The notes below the pieces were generated by a model. It made no database searches and had not been told where the DNA came from. It worked only from the letters and a program-made list of their open reading frames with translations. Positions 1 through 5,030 of a DNA stretch of 5,030 nucleotides are shown piece after piece. The translations under genes were made by a program, and so were the position numbers. This stretch comes from an uncultured Bacillota bacterium (lineage in GTDB: Bacteria > Bacillota > Dehalobacteriia > UBA4068): NCBI GenBank assembly GCA_934271085.1, contig CAKQQU010000070.1, forward strand, positions 1-5,030, read 5' to 3'. Within the stretch, counting starts at the first letter, position 1; each line of letters starts with the position of its first letter.

Positions 1-787
1 CGATAGTATTGGTCTCGCGCAGCATTTCCTGAAGAATAAAATCAAGCTTGCGCCCTACCGGACCAGAACCGGCCACAGACATCTTAAACTGTGATATATG
101 ACTGTTCAGCCGGATGAGTTCCTCATTGATATCAACTTTATCGGCAAAATAGGCCAGTTCATTTGCCAGACGGTTCTGATCGATCTCTATGCCGTCAAGA
201 ATAACTTCCAGCCTTTGCTGCAGTTTTTCCTTTTGCTCGGCAACAACAAGATCTGCGTGAACAGCTATTTGACCAACGGCATCACTAACAAGCTGCAAGT
301 GGGCAAGCAGGTCATCTGCCAGAGCCTGGCCTTCATCCTGGCGCATCTTCACCAGACTGTCCATGGCCTCGCCTATAGCTTTGTTCAAAATACCGGATAA
401 TTCTTCCTGATCTTCTTCTTCGGCGCTGGATAAAGAAAAAACCCCCGGCAAACCTGCTATATCCTGTACATTTATCTGAGTACGGATTTCGCAGGTATTT
501 GCAAGTTCCAGCATTGCCTTATAATAAGCTATAGCAAGCTCTTTGTCAACCTTCAGAACGGAATTTTTTGTCTGTTGCCGTTCAAAAGTGATATAAACAT
601 CAATTTTTCCGCGGTTTATCCGGGAACTGATCCATTTTTTAAGCTGATCCTCGCAGAAACTGAGCTGCTTTGGGACTTTAAGGTTGATCTCGCAAAAACG
701 GTGATTAACTGCCTTGATCTCAGCAGTAAAAGAAAGGGTTTCCGTAGATACGACACTGCGTCCAAAACCTGTCATACTGTTAATCAA
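1..787 (-). CDS. yicC: YicC/YloC family endoribonuclease (C-terminal end outside window)
   Basis: Seen: an open frame of 262 residues runs off the window edge. It begins M-I-N-S-MTGFGR, the signature N-terminus of the YicC family, followed by AVNHRF (residues 26-31) and NRGK (58-61) of the YicC N-terminal domain. A helical middle carries KMRQDEG (147-153), and the C-terminal DUF1732 part shows DINEELIRLNSH (219-230) and GRKLDFILQEM (245-255). Family members are about 290 residues, so roughly 30 are missing. Family knowledge: YicC/YloC proteins are cytoplasmic metal-dependent endoribonucleases; E. coli YicC takes part in small-RNA turnover with PNPase. The start is TTG at 787; it restores the usual MIxSMTGFGR beginning and lies 8 bases after GAGG, whereas the next ATG would cut off conserved residues. 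It is divergent from rqcH; in Bacillus the counterparts yloC and yloA are near neighbours. Family call is firm; the substrate is unknown. Confidence 0.94.
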   Translation of the reverse strand, partial: MINSMTGFGRSVVSTETLSFTAEIKAVNHRFCEINLKVPKQLSFCEDQLKKWISSRINRGKIDVYITFERQQTKNSVLKVDKELAIAYYKAMLELANTCEIRTQINVQDIAGLPGVFSLSSAEEEDQEELSGILNKAIGEAMDSLVKMRQDEGQALADDLLAHLQLVSDAVGQIAVHADLVVAEQKEKLQQRLEVILDGIEIDQNRLANELAYFADKVDINEELIRLNSHISQFKMSVAGSGPVGRKLDFILQEMLRETNTI

Positions 788-792
788 GTCTA

Positions 793-799
793 TTACCTC
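793..799 (-). promoter_or_regulatory. Ribosome binding site that fixes the yicC TTG start
   Basis: On the minus strand GAGGTAA (799 down to 793) precedes TTG at 787, with 8 bases between GAGG and the start codon. The in-frame ATG four codons later is about 20 bases from this site, too far for normal initiation. This supports TTG as the true start. Confidence 0.8.
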
Positions 800-852
800 G
801 CATTTTGGAATAATCTTTAATTTTCTTCGTTATACTGGCAAATCCTTTTTTT

Positions 853-881
853 ATTATAATTTTTCTTGACTTTTTTGCCAA
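853..881 (-). promoter_or_regulatory. Sigma-A promoter of yicC
   Basis: On the minus strand TTGGCA (881-876) and TATAAT (858-853) are separated by exactly 17 bases. That is a five-of-six -35 box and a perfect -10 box at ideal spacing for the vegetative sigma factor. Transcription should begin near 846, leaving a leader of about 58 bases before the TTG start. No riboswitch-like fold is evident in that leader. Confidence 0.8.
855..860 (+). promoter_or_regulatory. Probable -10 box of the rqcH promoter
   Basis: A perfect plus-strand TATAAT lies here; the expected start would be near 867, giving a leader of about 45 bases to the rqcH ATG. The -35 side (around 831-837) matches consensus poorly and there is no TG extension, so this promoter may be weak or activator-aided. 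The box overlaps the -10 box of the divergent yicC promoter because TTATAA is self-complementary. A competing candidate is TTGACT at 866-871, but it has no good -10 partner. Confidence 0.45.
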
Positions 882-895
882 CAGATATTAACGTA

Positions 896-904
896 AAGGC
901 GAGG
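896..904 (+). promoter_or_regulatory. Ribosome binding site of rqcH
   Basis: AAGGCGAGG sits 7 bases before the ATG at 912. The GAGG core pairs with the 16S rRNA 3' end and supports this ATG as the start. Confidence 0.75.
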
Positions 905-911
905 TAAAAAT

Positions 912-2651
912 ATGCCATATGATTCTTTAGTACTGCACGCATGTGTAGACCAATTGAATAAAGATATTGCAGGGGCCAAGGTCAATAAGATCCATCAGCC
1001 TGATGAACACACTATAATTCTGCGCTACAGGGGCCGGGAATCAGGGGGCAGGCTGCTGCTGTGCGCTCATCCCGATAACGGCCGTATTCACAGGACAGTA
1101 GCCGAAAAGGAAAATCCGGAGAAAGCACCTCTCTTTGCCATGGTATTGCGCAAATGGCTTGAAGGTTCCAGAATAGCAGGGATAAAAGCGACTGCCGGGG
1201 AAAGAGTGGCTAATATCACTTTTGAATCCCATAACGAACTGGGAGATATTATATATCTGCACCTGATCGTTGAGATAATGGGTAAGCACAGTAATATTAT
1301 CCTGGTGGACGACAATGGTATAATCCTGGACGGCATCAGACGCTACGGCAGCCATCTTTCCCGTTATCGTGAGGTTTTGCCAGGCAGAAAATATGTCCCG
1401 CCGCCGCCCATGGATAAACTGCCCTTTTTGCCTGAAAATGCCGAGCAATTAGCCGAGGCGCTTTATTCTGCAAGCGATCTTTCCCTGGAAAAAGCCCTGG
1501 GCAGGCAGCTAAAGGGCATATCCCCTATTCTTGCCAGGGCAATCAGCAATCTGGCCGGGTTTGATCCGCATACCCCAACGGATACCCTGGGGGATTATGA
1601 TATTCAGCAGATATACCGGCAGTTATCCGCAATAGATAAAATATCTGGATCAGGAGGCAGCCCGGCAGTGCTAATGGAGAATAACGCTCCTGCCGATTAT
1701 TATCTTTTTATCCCCCCGGAATGGGAAAACAAGGATTGCCGATATTATGCCGATATAAATGAGGCAGTTGACGCCTGCTATATTTACCGGGAAGAGCAAC
1801 AGCGGCTAAACCGGGAAAAACGTACCCTGGCTAAAGAGCTGAAGCATAATCAGCAAAGGCTGGAAAAGAAGATCCTGCTGGAAGAAGCCGATTTGGTTGA
1901 CTGTCAGGCTGCGGAAGCTTTTAAAGAAGCGGCGGATTTGCTTACCGCCAATATGTATTACCTGCATAAGGGGATGACTCAGGCGGAGCTGCCTTCCTTT
2001 TCCGATCCGGAAAAAGAGATAACCGTTAAGCTGGATCCGGCAAAAACTCCTCAAGAAAATATCCAGCATTATTATAAAAAATACAGCAAGGCCAAAAATG
2101 CGTATCGCCTTATAGAAGAGCATCTTTCCGCCAACAGAAAAGAACTGGCTTATTTGCAGTCCATACAGCAATCTGCAGACGACAGCGAATCAATAAACGA
2201 GCTGGAGCTGATCACTAAGGAAGCCTGCGCTGCCGGATTCTCCAGGCCCCGCAGCCAAAACAGACGGTCGCCAAAAACTGCAGCGTCTCCTCTGGAGCCC
2301 AGACGTTATCTTTCCCGTGATGGTTTTGTTATCCTGGTAGGACGTAATAATAAACAGAATGATAAATTAAGTCTTAAACAGGCAAAGCCGGAAGATATCT
2401 GGCTGCATACCTGTAAAATACCGGGCAGTCATACAATTATAGTAAGCGAAGGCAAAACCGTGCCGGAAAGCACCATACTGGAGGCAGCATCTTACGCTGC
2501 CTGGTTCAGTAAGGCCAGAGAAAGCGGCAAGGCGCCGGTAGATTATACTTTTGCTGCCAATCTGAAAAAGCCCAATGGCGCTGTTCCCGGGTATGTAACG
2601 TATACCGGACAGACTACGGTTTATGTTGAACCAAAGCAGCCCTGTGTTTAA
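912..2651 (+). CDS. rqcH: RqcH, NFACT-family ribosome quality control factor (alanine tailing)
   Basis: Family knowledge: RqcH (Rqc2/NEMF homologue; formerly fibronectin-binding protein A or YloA) binds 50S subunits blocked by peptidyl-tRNA, recruits tRNA-Ala and drives template-free alanine tailing, marking the chain for ClpXP-type proteolysis. Seen: 579 residues, a normal full length. The NFACT-N domain covers about 1-165, with VNKIHQP near 24-30, a GER motif at 96-98 where Bacillus RqcH has Asp97-Arg98, and VEIMGKHSNIILVD at 120-133. A helix-hairpin-helix-like part follows at about 170-250, a charged coiled coil at about 285-420, a basic Arg/Ser/Pro-rich linker at 445-465, and the NFACT-R (DUF814) domain from about 466, with DIWLH (495-499), PGSH (504-507) and KKPNGAVPG (552-560). 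Four prolines run at 163-166. It is divergent from yicC and ends at an intrinsic terminator. 'Fibronectin binding' is a legacy label, not the likely main role. Confidence 0.97.
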   Translation: MPYDSLVLHACVDQLNKDIAGAKVNKIHQPDEHTIILRYRGRESGGRLLLCAHPDNGRIHRTVAEKENPEKAPLFAMVLRKWLEGSRIAGIKATAGERVANITFESHNELGDIIYLHLIVEIMGKHSNIILVDDNGIILDGIRRYGSHLSRYREVLPGRKYVPPPPMDKLPFLPENAEQLAEALYSASDLSLEKALGRQLKGISPILARAISNLAGFDPHTPTDTLGDYDIQQIYRQLSAIDKISGSGGSPAVLMENNAPADYYLFIPPEWENKDCRYYADINEAVDACYIYREEQQRLNREKRTLAKELKHNQQRLEKKILLEEADLVDCQAAEAFKEAADLLTANMYYLHKGMTQAELPSFSDPEKEITVKLDPAKTPQENIQHYYKKYSKAKNAYRLIEEHLSANRKELAYLQSIQQSADDSESINELELITKEACAAGFSRPRSQNRRSPKTAASPLEPRRYLSRDGFVILVGRNNKQNDKLSLKQAKPEDIWLHTCKIPGSHTIIVSEGKTVPESTILEAASYAAWFSKARESGKAPVDYTFAANLKKPNGAVPGYVTYTGQTTVYVEPKQPCV

Positions 2652-2685
2652 GTGTTTATGCTTTAAAAGGCTGGAATCTATATTC

Positions 2686-2718
2686 AAAAGCAGACTGGAA
2701 TATCCAGTCTGCTTTTTT
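2686..2718 (+). terminator. Intrinsic terminator after rqcH, possibly serving both strands
   Basis: A perfect 14-base-pair stem (2686-2699 with 2703-2716) closes a three-base loop and runs into a T tract at 2713-2718. It begins 34 bases after the rqcH stop codon. Read on the minus strand, the same stem ends in only four T residues, so it may also stop transcripts of the convergent gene ending at 2770, less efficiently. The A/T ends of the stem make the hairpin nearly symmetrical. The rest of the 2652-2769 spacer holds nothing I can identify. Confidence 0.92.
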
Positions 2719-2769
2719 ATTAATGCAGTATGGTATTGGAACGCCCCGCCGTTATGCCGGCAGAAAAGT

Positions 2770-4413
2770 TTAATCCATAGCAGCGTCGATACCCCGGGTG
2801 TAGGCAAATTTAATTGCTACAGTAACACTGCCGTCATCAGGGTGTTCACTGTTTTCCTGTATACCTATATGGTAGTATTGCAGTCTTCGCGAGGCAAGTT
2901 CAACTTCCAAAGATATTTCGTCCCCATCCTCCTGCAGGGAAACTATTTCCACAGCGCCGCTGCCATCATATTCTTCCGGCAGTTCACCGCCTGGCTTAGT
3001 GTTTTGCAGAATAATTTTTCCTTCAGCCAGCCCGGCTTTTATATACGGGAATATGCCGGGCATATTTTTCTGGGCGGGACGAAAAGTCAAATCAATGCCC
3101 CGGTCGGTAACGGTGACATCGGTAAGCATCGCGGATATATTGTATCCGGTTAAGGTCTCGGTTTCCAAAGGCAGATAATCATACTGCAGCTCCTTATTGA
3201 ATTCAGTGCCGTTATAGGTGTAGAGCCAGCATTCAGGAAATCCCCGGTAGCCGTTTTTATTATCTGTCTGCGCGATCAGGGCCGAAAAATAATCGCCGGA
3301 AATAGCCTTATATTCCAGTGTGTCAAAGACCCTGGTTATCTTACGCAGCTCGCCGTTTTTGAACAGATAATAATACATATATCCGTCATTGATAAGGGCA
3401 TAGTGCTTATCTATCTCCATTATTCTTCCGTTAACGATGCCGATATATGGCAAAAACTCAGTTATGCTGCTTTCGGAAAAATCACGTAAAAGCCTGGATT
3501 GCGCAGTAAGGATATCGCCTTCAACCACAACCGCCCGGAACATGGCATACTTGCTGGTTGTTCCCTCCTCGTCCCAGGAAAGTCCTATTACCGGCTCGCT
3601 GAGTCCTTTTTTAGACGTGTCGATGGGAACACCCTGATCCAGCAGACGTTTACCTCCGTGCGAGGGCTGCAGGTTAAACATATTGATTTCATCCCTTCCT
3701 CCTGCAATACCTCCGGCAGCCATGACAAAGCGGATTTTCTCGGTGCTGCCGGCAGAAAGGGTAAAACATTTTGTGCCTGCCAGCATATCCTTTATCTTTT
3801 CCGGGCTGTCATCTTCGGAACCGCTGGCAATGGTAATATAATCGGCTTTGACGCCGCTGTCGCTGTATACCTCATAGGCGTAGGAATAAGAAGCCTCCGC
3901 TGCTTCGGCTGATCGATCCAGCATTTCCAGGAGATCATTCAGCTTTTTGCGACTTTTTATACGATAAATATCAGTGTAGGCATTACCTTCCTCATCATAG
4001 CTTATACCTGTACGGTTAAATTCGCTGACAGTTGGAGCATAATCGTACCATACTCCATAATTATCAGCGTCAATGTACAAAACAACTCCGCAATCACTGA
4101 AACTGATCCTGTGGGTGGCACAGGAATAATACTTGCTGCCCTCTCTTACCGGGGATTTGCTGCAGGATACGGAAGAGAGCATACGTATTATTTTATCAAC
4201 ATCATCAGGGTTATCTATCCTGTAGGATTTCAGATCATCATACAGGGCGGCGCTGTTCTGATATATCACACCCTGGCTTTGCACAAGTATCCTGTTAAGA
4301 TCATGACCGCCGGGCGATGACAGGGAAGGATGATGCTGACCGGCGATAAATAAGGTTATGATTATAACTGCAATTACGCATAACAGGCATATAATTTGAT
4401 TTTTAAGTTTCAT
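2770..4413 (-). CDS. Membrane-anchored extracytoplasmic protein of unknown function
   Basis: Not recognised. The 547-residue protein begins MKLKNQ, then has a single hydrophobic segment at about 6-24 with positive charges before it, predicting a cytoplasmic N-terminus and an external remainder. No lipobox cysteine follows, and no typical signal peptidase site is obvious, so an uncleaved anchor is likely. The outer part is acidic and rich in Tyr, Asp and Gly. Residues about 45-165 (with NPDDVDKIIRMLSS at 68-81) look like an alpha/beta unit ending in a helix, KSRKKLNDLLEML. Residues about 420-547 alternate short strands (VTVTDRGIDLTF, DEISLEVELA), suggesting a beta-sandwich; these folds are inference. 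Cysteines at 84, 98, 108, 216 and 395 could form disulfides. I see no catalytic motif. The start is backed by GGAG 6 bases upstream. It appears monocistronic, divergent from pepT and convergent with rqcH. A sensor-like or envelope role is possible but unproven. Confidence 0.88.
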   Translation of the reverse strand: MKLKNQIICLLCVIAVIIITLFIAGQHHPSLSSPGGHDLNRILVQSQGVIYQNSAALYDDLKSYRIDNPDDVDKIIRMLSSVSCSKSPVREGSKYYSCATHRISFSDCGVVLYIDADNYGVWYDYAPTVSEFNRTGISYDEEGNAYTDIYRIKSRKKLNDLLEMLDRSAEAAEASYSYAYEVYSDSGVKADYITIASGSEDDSPEKIKDMLAGTKCFTLSAGSTEKIRFVMAAGGIAGGRDEINMFNLQPSHGGKRLLDQGVPIDTSKKGLSEPVIGLSWDEEGTTSKYAMFRAVVVEGDILTAQSRLLRDFSESSITEFLPYIGIVNGRIMEIDKHYALINDGYMYYYLFKNGELRKITRVFDTLEYKAISGDYFSALIAQTDNKNGYRGFPECWLYTYNGTEFNKELQYDYLPLETETLTGYNISAMLTDVTVTDRGIDLTFRPAQKNMPGIFPYIKAGLAEGKIILQNTKPGGELPEEYDGSGAVEIVSLQEDGDEISLEVELASRRLQYYHIGIQENSEHPDDGSVTVAIKFAYTRGIDAAMD

Positions 4414-4419
4414 TTATTA

Positions 4420-4472
4420 CTCCGCAATACTGTTTTTGGCAATCTTTAAAATGATTAAGCATAGTTATTATA
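4420..4472 (-). promoter_or_regulatory. Promoter -10 box and ribosome binding site of the anchored-protein gene
   Basis: On the minus strand a perfect TATAAT (4472-4467) predicts a transcription start near 4460 and a leader of about 46 bases. The -35 region is poor: TTGCAA upstream is only 14 bases away and TGTTTG at 17 bases matches weakly, so expression may be low or regulated. The ribosome site GGAG (4423-4420) is 6 bases from the ATG at 4413. Confidence 0.55.
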
Positions 4473-4510
4473 CTACCAAAAGGTCGTTGCAAACACAATA
4501 ATGATAAACA

Positions 4511-4522
4511 ATATTTTAATAT
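4511..4522. repeat. Small AT-only inverted repeat over the pepT -35 region
   Basis: ATATT and AATAT flank a TT dinucleotide, forming a 5-base-pair dyad. It covers the place where the pepT -35 box would be (about 4514-4519). It could be an operator, but such short AT-only dyads arise readily by chance and it matches no operator consensus I know. Confidence 0.25.
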
Positions 4523-4533
4523 CGGCAAGTCGG

Positions 4534-4542
4534 TGATATAAT
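4534..4542 (+). promoter_or_regulatory. Extended -10 promoter of pepT
   Basis: TGATATAAT is a perfect extended -10 element: TG, one base, then TATAAT at 4537-4542. The -35 side (TTTTAA near 4514-4519, 17-base spacing) is weak, which extended -10 promoters tolerate. Transcription should start near 4549, only about 14 bases before the ATG at 4563, so the mRNA leader is barely longer than the ribosome binding site. Confidence 0.7.
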
Positions 4543-4550
4543 AATAAACA

Positions 4551-4556
4551 GGAGGG
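4551..4556 (+). promoter_or_regulatory. Ribosome binding site of pepT, favouring the second ATG
   Basis: GGAGGG precedes two adjacent in-frame ATG codons at 4560 and 4563. From GGAGG the spacing is 4 bases to the first and 7 bases to the second. The usual optimum favours 4563; the difference is one methionine. Confidence 0.7.
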
Positions 4557-4562
4557 ATCATG

Positions 4563-5030
4563 ATGAAAATAGAAGACCGTTTTTTAAAATATGTAGCTTT
4601 TGATACCCAGTCTGCCGAAGAAAAAACTTTCATTCCCAGTACGGAAAAACAGACCAAATTGGCCAAGTATCTGGTTAAGGAGCTTAAGTCCCTGGGAGCC
4701 AGCCATGTACGGCTTGGAGAATGTTCGTATGTTTATGGGGAAATACCCGCCAATACCGGCAAAAAACTTCCTGTGCTGGGCTTTATAGCCCATATGGATA
4801 CATCACCTGAAGTAAGCGACGAGAATGTTAAACCGGTTATTGTCCGCAATTATCAGGGTGGGGATATCCTTCTTAATAAAAAGGAAAATATTGTTTTTTC
4901 AGCCAAAGAATACCCGGAAGTGGAAAATCATAAAGGCGAAGATATTATTTTTACCGACGGCACTACTCTTTTAGGCGCAGATGATAAGGCCGGAGTTGCT
5001 GCTATAATGACTATGGCGGAATATTTGCTC
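4563..5030 (+). CDS. pepT: Peptidase T (tripeptide aminopeptidase), N-terminal part
   Basis: Family knowledge: PepT is a cytoplasmic two-zinc aminopeptidase of family M20B that removes the N-terminal residue of tripeptides, a late step in peptide use and protein turnover. Seen: 156 residues before the window ends; the family is about 410, so most of the dimerisation domain and the C-terminal catalytic part lie outside. The start KIEDRFLKYVAFDTQS is typical. GFIAHMDTSPEVS (73-85) carries metal ligand His77 and active-site Asp79; TDGTTLLGADDKAG (131-144) carries the zinc-bridging Asp140. The linking segment ENVKPVIVRNYQGGDILLN is also characteristic of PepT rather than other M20 peptidases. The gene is divergent from the anchored-protein gene with a 149-base spacer and has its own extended -10 promoter. 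No frameshift or lost motif is visible. The ATG at 4560 is the alternative start. Confidence 0.96.
   Translation, partial: MKIEDRFLKYVAFDTQSAEEKTFIPSTEKQTKLAKYLVKELKSLGASHVRLGECSYVYGEIPANTGKKLPVLGFIAHMDTSPEVSDENVKPVIVRNYQGGDILLNKKENIVFSAKEYPEVENHKGEDIIFTDGTTLLGADDKAGVAAIMTMAEYLL

Noticed and set aside
98..820. Plus-strand open frames (98-400 and 575-820)
   Set aside because: They lie antisense to yicC, whose minus-strand product has clear family motifs; they lack ribosome sites and recognisable content.
866..894. TTGACT at 866-871 as the -35 of an rqcH promoter
   Set aside because: At 17-base spacing the -10 would be TAACGT (889-894), only three of six matches, and transcription would start at about the ribosome site. 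It is kept only as an alternative to the TATAAT at 855-860.
788..911. Riboswitch or leader RNA in the divergent spacer
   Set aside because: The spacer is short and T-rich, with two promoters and ribosome sites occupying it; I see no stable stem or known aptamer core.
1041..2171. Minus-strand open frames inside rqcH
   Set aside because: They are antisense to a full-length conserved protein, and there is no ribosome site or domain to support them.
2623..3153. 176-residue plus-strand frame over the terminator and the end of the anchored-protein gene
   Set aside because: It starts inside rqcH, reads through a strong terminator, and lies antisense to the longer frame that has a good start and a membrane anchor.
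4403..4460. Short minus-strand peptide frame in the leader of the anchored-protein gene, overlapping its start codon
   Set aside because: Its ATG would sit almost at the predicted transcription start with no ribosome site; it is part of an accidental longer frame that also runs antisense into pepT.
4511..4522. CodY or FNR operator at pepT
   Set aside because: The AT dyad lacks the central and flanking bases of the CodY consensus and has no TTGAT-N4-ATCAA pattern for FNR/CRP-type regulators.

Overview
The window reads as ordinary chromosomal sequence of a Bacillota (Firmicutes) bacterium, probably Clostridia-like. The support is protein-level: a YicC/YloC family ribonuclease next to a bacterial RqcH (YloA-type NFACT protein), and a PepT-type tripeptidase. 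Consensus-like sigma-A promoters, strong GGAGG/GAGG ribosome binding sites and AT-rich spacers around moderate-GC genes agree. I cannot name a genus.

Layout: (1) 1-787, minus strand: yicC, cut off by the window at its C-terminal end, with a TTG start. (2) 788-911: a compact divergent promoter region in which the yicC and probable rqcH -10 boxes overlap on opposite strands. (3) 912-2651, plus strand: rqcH, complete. (4) 2652-2769: a convergent spacer with one strong intrinsic terminator that may serve both sides. (5) 2770-4413, minus strand: a 547-residue protein with one N-terminal membrane anchor and a long extracytoplasmic part, which I do not recognise. (6) 4414-4562: a second divergent promoter region. 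(7) 4563 to the window end, plus strand: pepT, the first 156 residues only.

Functionally, yicC and rqcH both belong to RNA and translation quality control: YicC cuts RNA, and RqcH adds alanine tails to nascent chains stuck on split 50S subunits. PepT completes intracellular peptide breakdown and could recycle the peptides that proteolysis yields, but that link is inference and the genes are not in one operon. The membrane-anchored protein has no evident connection to its neighbours.

I found no RNA gene, mobile element, CRISPR array, attachment site or clear new system. The best leads are the unknown anchored protein, the overlapping divergent -10 boxes, the Glu-Arg variant of the RqcH Asp-Arg motif, and the extended -10 promoter of pepT that predicts a very short leader.
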